This document shows positions 1-8,690 of a stretch of DNA of 64,000 nucleotides, piece by piece. Where the stretch lies: the NCBI RefSeq assembly GCF_001623565.1, contig NZ_CP015196.1:1137501-1201500 (forward strand), written 5' to 3'. Made by a program: the position numbers and the translations under genes. This DNA is from Streptococcus marmotae (GTDB taxonomy: Bacteria; Bacillota; Bacilli; Lactobacillales; Streptococcaceae). Every line of letters starts with the position of its first letter. Position 1 is the stretch's first letter. The notes beneath the pieces were generated by a model that saw only the letters and a program-made list of their open reading frames with translations, made no database searches and was not told where the DNA came from.

Positions 1-606
1 GTCTTCTCTTTTTTGATGTTGACGCAATCAAAATCCGCTTTTTGAAGTTTTCATCTTCCGAAATCCAAAGGCATTTCGTTTAATGACTTTGATAAGATTG
101 TTGGTAGCTTCCAATTTAGCGTTGGAATAAGGTAATTCCAAGGCGTTTAAAATCTTGTCCTTATCCTTTAGAAACGTCATAAATACCGTCTGGAAAATAG
201 GGTTAACAGTGGCTATTTCTTGTTCAATTAGGTCAAAGAAATGATCTGAGTTTTCTCTTGGAAATGGAATAAAAGAAGTTGATAGAGTTCATAATGTTGT
301 CGTAACTCATCTGAGTAGGATAGGAGCTTGTCTAAGATTTCCTTATTGATCAAATGCATGCGAAAGGTCGGGCGGTAAAACCGCTTGTCACTGAGTTTAC
401 GACTGTCCTGTTGGAGTAAATCAGTCCAGTGGACTGATTTAGCCCGAGCTCAGAAATAAAAAAGCGAGGTTTCCAGTAGCGTTTTAAGACACAGTATTTC
501 TGGGATTTTCTGTCGAATTGATTCATGATTTGTATGCGGACACGGTTCATAGCACGACTGAGGTGTTGTACAACGTGGAAGCGATCAAGTACTATTTTGG
601 CATGTA
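1..606 (-). pseudogene. ISL3-family transposase remnant (C-terminal part)
   Basis: Read on the minus strand, the fragments resemble the C-terminal half of ISL3-family transposases: a stretch like KIVLDRFHVVQHLSRAMNRV near 600-540, then MHLINKEILDKLLSYSDELR near 360-300, then NAFGFR near 85-60. The frame is broken several times: near 247, near 52, and by a short hairpin insertion at 413-458. A second copy of that hairpin sits at 607-655, where the recognisable transposase sequence stops. No terminal inverted repeats were identified and the element continues beyond base 1. It is a dead insertion-sequence relic. Confidence 0.75.
413..458 (+). repeat. Short hairpin repeat element, copy 1
   Basis: GGAGT is followed by a perfect palindrome (11-bp arms AAATCAGTCCA/TGGACTGATTT, 418-440) and then AGCCCGAGCTCAGAAAT. 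It interrupts the ISL3 transposase reading frame, so it behaves like a small insertion. It has the same layout as the copy at 607-655. Confidence 0.6.
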
Positions 607-655
607 GGAGTGAAACGGTCTGGGAATAGACTGTTTCAGCCTGAGCTCAGAAATT
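607..655 (+). repeat. Short hairpin repeat element, copy 2
   Basis: GGAGT is followed by a stem (GAAACGGTCT 612-621 with AGACTGTTTC 628-637) and AGCCTGAGCTCAGAAAT (638-654). The 3' tail differs from copy 1 at one base. It is in the same orientation as copy 1 and lies at the edge of the transposase homology. Confidence 0.6.
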
Positions 656-765
656 GGCTCTTTTCAGAGTTTGATGTTAAATGAGTGTGACTTGAATTTT
701 TTCTATACTTGTTTAAAGATGCAAAACCGATTCTTAGTTTGAGTAAGAATCGGTTTGTATTTGAT

Positions 766-1080
766 TTAAAAATGTAATTCATCTGGTAAGACAATTGTTT
801 CCTGGCCTTTTTTATCAATTACAAGTAATTTTCGTGGATAGAGTGGGTCATATGGAATCTGTAAGTCAATGGAGATAGCATTTTGATAATGCTCTTGTGA
901 AAAGGTGATAGTTATTTTTCCTTTGTTATTTGTGAGTTGAAATCGGATAATGGATTTCAAGGGGATAACGTGTTTTAGGTAGTTGTCAATGATATACCAA
1001 ATGCTATCTATGACGTTTCCTGGTAGTGAGGTGACAGTGCTGAAGCTAGCATATCTGCCGGTAGTATTTGTAAATGCCAT
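766..1080 (-). CDS. DUF960 domain protein
   Basis: A 104-residue small soluble protein starting MAFTNTTGRYASFSTV. The ATG at 1080 is chosen over longer upstream starts because AGAGGAATAATT places a ribosome binding site just before it and matches the family's usual length. The sequence resembles the DUF960 family of streptococci and lactobacilli, whose function is unknown. No signal peptide or membrane segment is visible. It lies downstream of the DUF402 gene in the same direction, with 59 bp between them. Confidence 0.7.
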   Translation of the reverse strand: MAFTNTTGRYASFSTVTSLPGNVIDSIWYIIDNYLKHVIPLKSIIRFQLTNNKGKITITFSQEHYQNAISIDLQIPYDPLYPRKLLVIDKKGQETIVLPDELHF

Positions 1081-1139
1081 AATTATTCCTCTTATTTGTA
1101 AGAAAAAAGCCTGAAAATCAGGTTTTTCTGCATGCAACT

Positions 1140-1673
1140 TTAACGATTTCGTAGTTCTAAATATCGTTTGTACCAAATATTGACATAGGCTTGAGAGAAG
1201 GGGCCGCGTTTGTTATTGATCCAGTCTACGAGGATTTTGACGTTTTCTTTGAGAATGAAGTCAATGTCAGCTGGATACTTCATCTGTCTACGGTGACGTT
1301 CGTATTCATCAACATCTAATAAGCGTTTTTCCCCATCGACAAAGACTTTGACATCAAGGTCGTAGTCAATGTATTTGAGGGCTTCGTTGTCAAGAACGAA
1401 AGGACTTGCTAGATTGCAGTAATAGGAAACACCGTTTTCACGGATCATGGCAATGATGTTAAACCAATATTTCTTATGAAAATAGACAATGGCGGGTTCT
1501 CTAGTGACCCAACGTCTGCCATCATTTTCGGTGACCAAGGTATGATTGTTTACACCGATAATAGCATTTTCTGTTGTTTTTAGTACCATGGTATCGCGCC
1601 AGGTGCGGTGCAATAAACCATCATGTTTATAACTCTGAATTGTAATAAAGTCGCCTTCTTTTGGTAATTTCAC
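1140..1673 (-). CDS. DUF402 nucleoside tri-/diphosphatase (Ntdp-like)
   Basis: A 177-residue protein starting [19 protein letters not shown]. Length and sequence fit the DUF402/UPF0374 family. The Staphylococcus member (Ntdp) hydrolyses nucleoside tri- and diphosphates with divalent metal. The [13 protein letters not shown] region (about 103-115) and the following DVDEYERHR stretch carry the conserved acidic residues expected to bind metal. It is a cytosolic single-domain enzyme. It stands between recX and the DUF960 gene, all on the minus strand. Family assignment is fairly sure; the physiological substrate is inferred from homologues. Confidence 0.8.
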   Translation of the reverse strand: MKLPKEGDFITIQSYKHDGLLHRTWRDTMVLKTTENAIIGVNNHTLVTENDGRRWVTREPAIVYFHKKYWFNIIAMIRENGVSYYCNLASPFVLDNEALKYIDYDLDVKVFVDGEKRLLDVDEYERHRRQMKYPADIDFILKENVKILVDWINNKRGPFSQAYVNIWYKRYLELRNR

Positions 1674-1791
1674 TTGGTTACCAACTTTCTACAATTTAAG
1701 TTTAATCTCCATTATTATATCATAACTTTTAAGGAATAGGAAAAATTTTTACTGGCTCTTGTTCTTTGTTCGGAAATTGAAGGCTTATTTG

Positions 1792-2568
1792 TCAGAGAAA
1801 TTCGCGTAAGGCACTTTTTAGTTGCTGGTAATCGTAACCTTTGCGCATGAGAGCTTGTATTAAGCGTTGTTTCAATTCATAACCGTCGTATTTGCGACTA
1901 TATTTGCGGTATTGTTTCTCAAGTTCTTTTTGAAGGAGTTCTTCTTCTAGTTCTTCATCGGATGTCAATTCGAGAGAGCGTTGAGCAGCCTTCGCTTGTG
2001 TATAGGTAAATCCTTTTGTCATCAACGATTGGATTAACTTATCCTGCAAAGCTTTATGAGGGAGTTTGCTGGAATATGTTCTGCATACCTTTTGGGCAAC
2101 ACGCTCTGCAATTGCTGTAAAATCCATCTTTTGGAGTTCTTCTTCAATGAGTGAAAGAGCAATACCTTTTTGAGACAGTTTTTGCTTGAGAACGTGTGGT
2201 CCCTTGTCGCCGGATAATTGGTTTTGGTATAGAAAGGTTTCAACATATTTTGAGTCATTAATCCAATTGTCAGCCTCAAGGTTGTCAAGAATTTTAGGAA
2301 TAATACTTGGTTCAAGCTCGTATTTCTCCAAATAGAGTTGGACTTCCTTGCGGGTACGTTGTTTGAAAGAGAGATAGTAGAGTGCAAGATTTTTTCCGTA
2401 GGATAGCTGGGCAAAGGTTTGAATTTCAATCAGTTCTGCTGGTGTGATGTCCTTGTCTTTGCTGAGCATGAAACGAACAATGGTATCTTCTGTAATGTAG
2501 AGTTGCTGTTCCTTATCTAGTTCGAGGAGATAGAGTCGCTTTTTCTTTTCAAGTTTTGTAATTTTCAT
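1792..2568 (-). CDS. recX: Regulatory protein RecX
   Basis: A 258-residue RecX that limits RecA filament extension during recombination and repair. It shows the tandem three-helix repeats typical of the family, for example [20 protein letters not shown], then [18 protein letters not shown] and [20 protein letters not shown] at the C-terminus. The start [16 protein letters not shown] at 2568 is preferred over an upstream 31-codon extension, which would run into the divergent rlmCD gene and lacks similarity. No Shine-Dalgarno is visible: a TATAAT lies only 6 nt before the ATG, suggesting leaderless transcription. It is divergent from rlmCD with a 37-bp gap. Confidence 0.9.
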   Translation of the reverse strand: MKITKLEKKKRLYLLELDKEQQLYITEDTIVRFMLSKDKDITPAELIEIQTFAQLSYGKNLALYYLSFKQRTRKEVQLYLEKYELEPSIIPKILDNLEADNWINDSKYVETFLYQNQLSGDKGPHVLKQKLSQKGIALSLIEEELQKMDFTAIAERVAQKVCRTYSSKLPHKALQDKLIQSLMTKGFTYTQAKAAQRSLELTSDEELEEELLQKELEKQYRKYSRKYDGYELKQRLIQALMRKGYDYQQLKSALREFL

Positions 2569-2605
2569 TCTTTCATTATACACGAAATTTAGGTAAAATA
2601 GTATC
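2569..2605. promoter_or_regulatory. Divergent recX/rlmCD promoter region without Shine-Dalgarno
   Basis: Minus strand: TATAAT ends 6 nt upstream of the recX ATG. Plus strand: TAAAAT (2594-2599) ends 6 nt upstream of the rlmCD ATG at 2606. Neither start has a purine-rich ribosome binding site. Both spacings put the predicted transcription start at or near the start codon. The -35 boxes are weak. Confidence 0.45.
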
Positions 2606-3979
2606 ATGAGAATACAAGTAAAACAACGGTTTGCCCTAAAGATTAAGCGAATGGGGATCAATGGCGAAGGAATTGGTTTTTATCAGAGGACCTTGGTTTT
2701 TGTTCCTGGAGCTTTAAAGGGTGAGGAAGTCTATTGTCAGGTGACGGCTGTCAAACGAAATTTTGTCGAGGCTCGGTTGCTCAAGGTCAATCGTCCTTCC
2801 AAGTTTCGAGTAGAGCCAGAATGCCCTTTATATGAGGCATGTGGTGGCTGTCAAATCATGCATTTGCGATATGATCGTCAGTTGGACTTTAAAACAGATT
2901 TGTTGCAACAAGCACTGAAGAAATTTCAACCAGCTGGTTTTGAAGGGTATGAGATTCGGCCGACAATTGGGATGAAAGAGCCGAAATATTATCGTGCTAA
3001 ATTACAGTTTCAAGTGCGTCCGATTAAAGGGAAAGTACAGGCTGGCTTGTATGCGGAGCATTCTCATCGCTTGATTGCCATTCAGGATTGTTTGGTACAA
3101 GATCAGGTGACACAGGCTGTAATCAATCACGTGACGATTTTATTAACCAAGCACCGGATTCCGATTTATGATGAGCGTAGGAGTGGTGGCATTCGGACGG
3201 TCATGGTAAGACGAGCTCGGGAGACTGGTGAGATTCAGTTGATTTTTGTGATCTCTAGTCAAGTTAACTTAACTCGATTAGTAAAAGAACTTGTAGAGGA
3301 ATTTCCAAAAATTGTGACGGTAGCAGTCAATTGGCACACCAAGAAGTCCAGTGAGATTTATGGCGATAAGACAGAAATTATTTGGGGTCAGGAGGCTATT
3401 CGTGAGTCTGTCTTGGATTATATATTTTCCCTTTCTCCGCGTGCTTTTTACCAGTTGAATCCAGAGCAGACAGAAATTCTGTATGGGGAAGCTGTTAAGG
3501 CACTAGATATTCAAGGGCATGAGCAGTTGATTGATGCCTATTGTGGTGTAGGAACGATTGGCTTTGCCTTTGCAAAAAAGGTGAAGAGTTTGCGTGGAAT
3601 GGATATTATTCCAGAAGCCATTGAGGATGCGAAACGCAATGCGGCAGTGCTAGGATTGGATAATACCCATTATGAAGCAGGATTTGCGGAGGAGATTATT
3701 CCACGTTGGTACAAGGAAGGGTATCGGGCTGATGCCCTCATTGTCGATCCGCCGAGGACAGGATTAGATGAGCGATTACTTGAAACCATTGTGCGTTATC
3801 AACCAGAAAAAATGGTCTATGTATCCTGCAATGTATCAACCTTGGCACGTGATTTGGTTCAGTTGGCAAAGGTCTATCAAGTAGACTATATTCAGTCAGT
3901 TGATATGTTTCCCCATACCGCAAGGACCGAGTGTGTGGTGAAGCTACAAAAAAGGGATGCTGAAAAACCTGTATTTTAA
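2606..3979 (+). CDS. rlmD: 23S rRNA (uracil-5-)-methyltransferase RlmCD (RumA family)
   Basis: A 457-residue SAM-dependent RNA methyltransferase. An N-terminal TRAM domain (about 1-60, [15 protein letters not shown]) is followed by iron-sulfur cysteines at 73, 79 and 82 ([10 protein letters not shown]). The C-terminal Rossmann domain has [10 protein letters not shown] for SAM binding, DPPRTGL, and [11 protein letters not shown] with the catalytic cysteine. In Gram-positives one enzyme usually methylates both U747 and U1939 of 23S rRNA, hence RlmCD. The start lacks an RBS. It is followed by the IS30 copy, so it is probably transcribed alone. Confidence 0.88.
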   Translation: MRIQVKQRFALKIKRMGINGEGIGFYQRTLVFVPGALKGEEVYCQVTAVKRNFVEARLLKVNRPSKFRVEPECPLYEACGGCQIMHLRYDRQLDFKTDLLQQALKKFQPAGFEGYEIRPTIGMKEPKYYRAKLQFQVRPIKGKVQAGLYAEHSHRLIAIQDCLVQDQVTQAVINHVTILLTKHRIPIYDERRSGGIRTVMVRRARETGEIQLIFVISSQVNLTRLVKELVEEFPKIVTVAVNWHTKKSSEIYGDKTEIIWGQEAIRESVLDYIFSLSPRAFYQLNPEQTEILYGEAVKALDIQGHEQLIDAYCGVGTIGFAFAKKVKSLRGMDIIPEAIEDAKRNAAVLGLDNTHYEAGFAEEIIPRWYKEGYRADALIVDPPRTGLDERLLETIVRYQPEKMVYVSCNVSTLARDLVQLAKVYQVDYIQSVDMFPHTARTECVVKLQKRDAEKPVF

Positions 3980-4059
3980 GCAGATTCTCCACTATTATAT
4001 TTTTAGTTAGACATTAGTTTTGAAGATTTACGTAAAGATGATATGTTAGATTTATTTTT

Positions 4060-5145
4060 TGGCTTGCTAAATTTCAAGTTCAAGTTAGCCAGTCTGTAAA
4101 AATTCTCTAGGAGATTTGTAACCCAATATCTTCTTTGGATAGTTATTAATCCAGTTTTCAATAAATGCGACTTGTTGCTGCGTCGCAGTTTTGCTTCCCT
4201 TAGGCAACCAACGCCGGATGAGTCTATTATGATTCTCATTAGTTCCTCTCTCCCAAGAGGAATAAGGATGGGCATAATAAATGTTCTCAGGATCAAAAAC
4301 ATCTGCCAAGCGACTGAATTCAGGCCCGTTATCAGCTGTGATTGAGTTAATTTGATACTCTCTGAGGATCATTTTCAGAGCTTGATTGACTGAAGACGCG
4401 GACTTATCGGGAATAAGCGGGAATAAGTCGGATGATTTGATAACGACTCTTTCTATCAGTTAGAGTCAACAGACACTCGTTTTTTGCCCGTGTTTGAATA
4501 ACCGTATCAATTTCAACATCACCAACATTCTCACGCTGATTAATGCTTTTTGGCCGTTCCTCAATCGATTTTCCAGCCGGCTTAAAGTTGGGACTCGCTT
4601 GCTTTTTCTTCGTTTTCTCTTTTCGAGGATAAAGCATGTCATCCTTGGTCAATCCTAAGTGTCCATGATGAATCCAGTAGTAAATGGTGGAGACGGAGAC
4701 AGGTATCCCTTTTGCTTTTACCATCATCTCAGGAGAGTATTTCTGTTTGATGTAGTGAAGAATCTTTTCTTTGAGTCCCTTGGTTAGGGAAGCCTGCTTC
4801 ACAGAATGTTTACGATTGTTTTGATAGGCTTCTTGAGCGAAGTCAGCTGAGTAGATTATTTCAAATTTTCCTTTACGCACTTGTTGTCTAACCTGACCAC
4901 GTTTGACTTCGTTGTGAATAGTTTGAGGAGCTTTTTCTAATCTTCTAGCGATTTCACGATTTGAGAACCCTTCTTGAAGCCAACGCTCAATCATTCTACG
5001 CTCAGCTAGTGTCAAATGTCTTCTTTTTGGTGTATAATAGTTTTGCATCTCAGAATCTTTCTAATTGTTGTTGTGGTGATTACAATTATATCTTTCTGAG
5101 ATGTTTTTTAATGCCCTTGACTGGCTAACTTCATTTTAGAACTTT
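4060..5145 (-). mobile_element. IS30-family insertion sequence copy (inactive)
   Basis: The element contains a frameshifted IS30 transposase (4085-5048). It is flanked by inverted sequences: AAGTTAGCCAGTC at 4082-4094 and GACTGGCTAACTT at 5119-5131, a 13-bp perfect match. The outer bases diverge (TTTCAAGTTC on one side, CATTTTAGAAC on the other), so the exact ends and target duplication are unclear. The left inverted repeat overlaps the transposase stop codon. It sits between rlmCD and a stretch of decayed DNA upstream of the bacteriocin-immunity genes. Confidence 0.75.
4085..5048 (-). pseudogene. IS30-family transposase, frameshifted by a 10-bp tandem duplication
   Basis: The N-terminal part (5048-4404) has the IS30 helix-turn-helix (LTLAERRMIERWLQEGFSNR, EIARRLEKAPQTIHNEVKRG) and the first DDE residue in VGDVEIDTVI. 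The C-terminal part (from about 4403) has TADNGPEFS and YAHPYSSWERGTNENHNRLI with the second D and the E. The halves are out of frame because CTTATTCCCG is present twice in tandem (plus-strand 4408-4417 and 4418-4427). Removing one copy gives a continuous 317-residue protein through RLIPDKSASSV. As it stands translation ends at AYSR and the protein cannot be functional. Confidence 0.85.
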
Positions 5146-5824
5146 CGTTATTTTTTGGCTTGAGTGGAGTTTTCATTCGTTTTTTAGAATTACCATCATA
5201 CTGAAAGATAGTACATTAAAAGAAAACGAATATCCTAGCACTGCACTCCAATAATGAGGCAATAGAAAAACATTTTTTATGCACCCAATTTCCTGTACTT
5301 TACAGGAGACGGGTCAGTTAATCTCTGTTGAATTCTATAAATCAAAAAATCTAAAGCTGTATAGTGCTAACTCTGATACAATAGATGATTTTTTAAGGTT
5401 TGTTTGATTAGAGTAAGTAGATGACAGTTTGAGGAAAGAACTTAATAAGATCCAGAAAACCTTAAATAATCTACATCGTCAGGGGAAACAACTGGTAACG
5501 ATGAGACTAGAGAATTGAGTGATGCAATATATCAAGCTAAGTATTCCAAAATACCAAACATACTAAGAGTAGTAGTGAAGAAAGCTCCGACGAGAGAGAG
5601 TACTCACTACTTTTTCTTTATGTTAAAGTAGAAGTGTCTTATTAAGTCGTGCTCTCTTTAGGGGCTAGACGTCGCATCAAAAACTGGCAAGACACCTGTT
5701 TGACATGTTATAAAAAATAAGTTGCCAAATACTTGCTTATCACGTTTAGATTCAAAAAGATTGACTATTATTGATTGCGTTATAATTTGGTTAGGATTCT
5801 TTTTTATACTGGAAGTGTAAAAAG
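5146..5824. other. Gene-free stretch with decayed coding fragments
   Basis: About 680 bases with no intact gene. A 42-codon plus-strand ORF at 5279-5407 (MHPISCTLQETGQLISVEFY...) and a fragment at about 5418-5518 (DDSLRKELNKIQKTLNNLHR) read like pieces of a lost gene that I cannot identify. A nested inverted repeat lies at 5165-5250: TGGAGT/ACTCCA outside, ATTCGTTTT/AAAACGAAT inside. The promoter for the next operon probably lies at its right end: TTGACT 5761-5766 and TATAAT 5781-5786, with a short 14-bp spacer. Confidence 0.5.
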
Positions 5825-5839
5825 ATGAGGAGGTACAAT

Positions 5840-6544
5840 ATGACCATTCTTTTAGAAATCAAGGGGTTGACAAAACAATATCACAATCAGCTAGTGCTTA
5901 ATCAAGTTTCCATTCAGGTGGAAAAAGGGACAGTTTATGGTCTATTAGGCCCGAATGGTGCTGGGAAGTCAACCCTCTTAAAATTGATTACAAGGACGAT
6001 TCCAAAAACTTCAGGTGAGATTCTATTTGAAAATCACCCCTTAGAGGTCAGTGATCTACGGCGGATAGGTGCGATTATTGAACATCCAGCTATTTATCCT
6101 AACCTGACTGCTTATGAAAATTTAGAAGTGTTAGCTACCTTATTGCAGATAGAAAAGGCTAGAATCAATGAGGTACTCATGATTGTTTCTTTGAGTCAGA
6201 CAGGTAAGAAATTGGTTAAGGAATTTTCCTTAGGGATGAAGCAACGGCTTGGAATTGCTATGGCCTTGTTGAATCATCCTTCTTTGTTGATTTTGGATGA
6301 GCCGACAAATGGTCTAGATCCTCTTGGTATTCAGGAGCTGAGAGAACTGATTCGTAGTCTTTCGCAGGAGGGGATGACCATCATTTTATCAAGTCATATT
6401 TTAAGTGAGGTTCAGCAGGTAGCAGATAAAATTGGCATTATCAATCAAGGGCATGTCAGCTATGAGGGAGAAAATAGTACTAGCCAAGCTGAATTGGAGA
6501 ACTTGTTTATGGAGATAATCAAACGAGAAGGAGTGTCACAATGA
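5840..6544 (+). CDS. Lantibiotic-immunity-type ABC transporter, ATP-binding subunit (LanF-like)
   Basis: A 234-residue ATPase. Walker A is GPNGAGKST (about 37-45), the signature SLGMKQRLGIAMA, and Walker B LLILDEPTNGLDP, followed by the switch histidine in ILSSHIL. The length and compact form match the LanF/BcrA group, which drives expulsion of bacteriocins from the membrane. The start at 5840 has GAGGAGGT just upstream; an in-frame ATG at 5825 has no such site. The stop overlaps the first permease gene. The operon is ATPase, two permeases, response regulator and kinase, a self-protection module. Confidence 0.85.
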   Translation: MTILLEIKGLTKQYHNQLVLNQVSIQVEKGTVYGLLGPNGAGKSTLLKLITRTIPKTSGEILFENHPLEVSDLRRIGAIIEHPAIYPNLTAYENLEVLATLLQIEKARINEVLMIVSLSQTGKKLVKEFSLGMKQRLGIAMALLNHPSLLILDEPTNGLDPLGIQELRELIRSLSQEGMTIILSSHILSEVQQVADKIGIINQGHVSYEGENSTSQAELENLFMEIIKREGVSQ

Positions 6545-7296
6545 TGCGATACCTAAAAACCGAATGGATAAAAGAAAGGAGAGCTGCGAATGCCCAACTA
6601 GTCTATCTTGTACCCATTGTTTTTGTTGTTTTTAATGTGCTCATGGTCAGTCTTATGGGGGAAAGTCCAGCTGGGAAAAGTTATCTAATGGCTACGTCTT
6701 TTAATTGGTACCCTATTCTCATTTTACCGATTGTATTGAGTCTTTTAGTGGTCAATATCATTGGGAAAGAAAAAACAGAGCATCTTGATCTGTACCGTAG
6801 GCAAAATGTGAGTATGGTAGGGCTGTTGCTATCTAAGCAACTGATGGTCATTGCTGAACTCCTACTGATTTTTGTTTTGTCCTCCCTTGCAGTCTATGCT
6901 GTTGGAAGACTCATGTTTCATGAAGTTATCTTTCTTAGTATGCTTGCGTTAGCAACGCTATGTCTCTTTATAGGGAGTTTACCGATTGTTGCTCTATCAT
7001 TTTTGTTAATGAAAGTGATCCAGAAAAAGATACCAGTTATTCTCATCAATTTTATCTGTACCTTTCCAGCTGCGCTGATTGCACCGACTAGCAAATGGTT
7101 TTTCTTTCCTTGGTGCTACAATTTGCGAATATTGAGCCCAGTGGTTGGCGTACATCCAAATGGAACCTTTCTGGAAACAGGCTCTCCCTTGTTGCATTTA
7201 GAGGCGACTTATCTGGGATTGGTTCTGAGCTTACTGGTTTTTCTTCTTACTATCTTGTTGACAGTAGTCATAGAAAGGAGGTTCAGTCATGCTTAG
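6541..7296 (+). CDS. Lantibiotic-immunity ABC transporter permease (LanE/MutE-like)
   Basis: A 251-residue membrane protein with about six hydrophobic segments, starting MMRYLKTEWIKERRAANAQL. The N-terminal ExIKxRR pattern and PTSKWFFFPWCYNLR near residue 180 are typical of LanE/EpiE/MutE permeases. It is predicted to pair with the upstream ATPase and the downstream LanG-like permease. Its ATGA start overlaps the ATPase stop, indicating translational coupling, and its own end overlaps the next gene by 8 bp. Family known; the peptide it protects against is not evident here. Confidence 0.8.
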   Translation: MMRYLKTEWIKERRAANAQLVYLVPIVFVVFNVLMVSLMGESPAGKSYLMATSFNWYPILILPIVLSLLVVNIIGKEKTEHLDLYRRQNVSMVGLLLSKQLMVIAELLLIFVLSSLAVYAVGRLMFHEVIFLSMLALATLCLFIGSLPIVALSFLLMKVIQKKIPVILINFICTFPAALIAPTSKWFFFPWCYNLRILSPVVGVHPNGTFLETGSPLLHLEATYLGLVLSLLVFLLTILLTVVIERRFSHA

Positions 7297-8020
7297 GATG
7301 CTCCAATCGTACTGGCAGAGAACTAAGCGAACACCCGTAAGAATAATCATCTGGCTCTGTCCGTTAGTGTTTGCTCTCGTCTGTATTGCCTATATGTCTA
7401 GTTCACCAGCCATCAAAGGCCATGAAGTTGATGCTTTCTTTGAGGGGTATGCTATCGTTGCTTCTTTTTCGATTAGCTTTTTTGTTCCGATGTTGTACGA
7501 AATTGATCAACAAGCAGGTCGCTATGGCAATGAATTGCGCTCTGGCATATCTAGGACAATACTCTTTATAGCTCGTTTTTTATTTATCGCCTTGCTGCTA
7601 GCTGTGATTGAATTATTAGCGGTACTTCCTTTTCTTATGTTTCTACTATTTACAGGAATCACTGTGCACATCTTTGATTTTCTATGTTTACTAGCGCTGT
7701 GTCTTATTACGCTAATGAGCATAATTCCTACTTATCAATTTCTGAGCTTGAAATTCCAGTATTCAGGCAGTATCGGACTGGGGGCTTTCTTTACCCTAGC
7801 AAGTTTATTACTCGGGACAACGGAGTTAGGGCAGAATATTTGGTATTTCTTTCCCTATGTTTATCCGATTAAATTAGTATTTAGTTATGCGAAGCAGACA
7901 CTTAGCTTAGAGGAATTGATGATGTTTGGCGTTTTTTCAATCTTTTTTATGTTCATTAGTCTTTTCCTATTTTCTTTTTGGTATAATAAATGGGATGGCA
8001 CGGTCAAATTGGAGGAATAA
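7289..8020 (+). CDS. Lantibiotic-immunity ABC transporter permease (LanG/MutG-like)
   Basis: A 243-residue polytopic membrane protein starting MLRMLQSYWQRTKRTPVRII, with about six membrane segments. Size, position and partner genes match the LanG/MutG permeases of lantibiotic self-protection. GGAGGTTCAGTC provides the ribosome binding site before the ATG at 7289. The response regulator begins one base after its stop with GGAGGAATAAA as RBS, so all five genes form one tight operon. Confidence 0.8.
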   Translation: MLRMLQSYWQRTKRTPVRIIIWLCPLVFALVCIAYMSSSPAIKGHEVDAFFEGYAIVASFSISFFVPMLYEIDQQAGRYGNELRSGISRTILFIARFLFIALLLAVIELLAVLPFLMFLLFTGITVHIFDFLCLLALCLITLMSIIPTYQFLSLKFQYSGSIGLGAFFTLASLLLGTTELGQNIWYFFPYVYPIKLVFSYAKQTLSLEELMMFGVFSIFFMFISLFLFSFWYNKWDGTVKLEE

Positions 8021-8021
8021 A

Positions 8022-8690
8022 ATGAAGCTGCTAATCATAGACGACGATGTGGATTTGTTGAAGTTGTTAAGACAGACCTTTGAAAAAGAATATCAGGTGG
8101 AGACTCTTGATGATGCTCGAAAACTTGAGCCGAACCAATTAAATAGATATGATTTGATGATTCTAGATGTGATGATGCCTGGAATGAGTGGTTTTGATTT
8201 TTTAGAGAAATACCGCTCGCTTATTGATGTCCCAGTTCTCTTATTAACGGCAAAAGATTTTGAACAAGACAAGGTTGAGGGCTTTGCCCTAGGAGCGGAT
8301 GATTATATAACCAAACCGTTTTCTCTGAAAGAAATCAGAGCAAGAGTTGCAGCGCATTTGCGGAGGGAACGACGAGAAAAGCATACAAGACTGGTTGATT
8401 ACCCAGTATCTTGTGATTTGCTCTCGAGACGAATCTATGTAGACAATCTTGAAATTCCTTTAACCAGTAGCGAATATGAAATTTGCATATTATTGTTGAA
8501 CAATAAGTCACAAGTATTTTCCAAGGAGAGAATCTACACAAGTGTCTATGGATATGATGCAAGTGGTGATAGTACAACGACTATTACAGAGAGGATAAAG
8601 TTGATTCGCAGTAAATTTGAAGAGGGACAAATCAATCCAATTAAAACAATTTGGGGAGTGGGCTACAAATGGGAAATACAAAGAGTTTGA
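8022..8690 (+). CDS. OmpR-family response regulator (bacteriocin-immunity operon)
   Basis: A 222-residue response regulator. The receiver domain (1-115) has acidic residues DDD at 7-9, the phospho-acceptor D49 in LMILDVMMPG, and the conserved K in ITKPF. The C-terminal winged helix (about 125-222) has SSEYEICILLLNNKSQVFSK and IKTIWGVGYKWE, typical of OmpR-type DNA binding. The ATG at 8022 follows GGAGGAATAAA; an upstream in-frame extension into the permease gene is not credible. It overlaps the kinase gene by 22 bp. It probably controls this transporter operon in response to a peptide or envelope stress (inference). Confidence 0.88.
   Translation: MKLLIIDDDVDLLKLLRQTFEKEYQVETLDDARKLEPNQLNRYDLMILDVMMPGMSGFDFLEKYRSLIDVPVLLLTAKDFEQDKVEGFALGADDYITKPFSLKEIRARVAAHLRRERREKHTRLVDYPVSCDLLSRRIYVDNLEIPLTSSEYEICILLLNNKSQVFSKERIYTSVYGYDASGDSTTTITERIKLIRSKFEEGQINPIKTIWGVGYKWEIQRV

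Noticed and set aside
2034..2429. 131-codon minus-strand ORF inside recX
   Set aside because: It is a different frame of recX with unlikely composition; recX itself is well supported.
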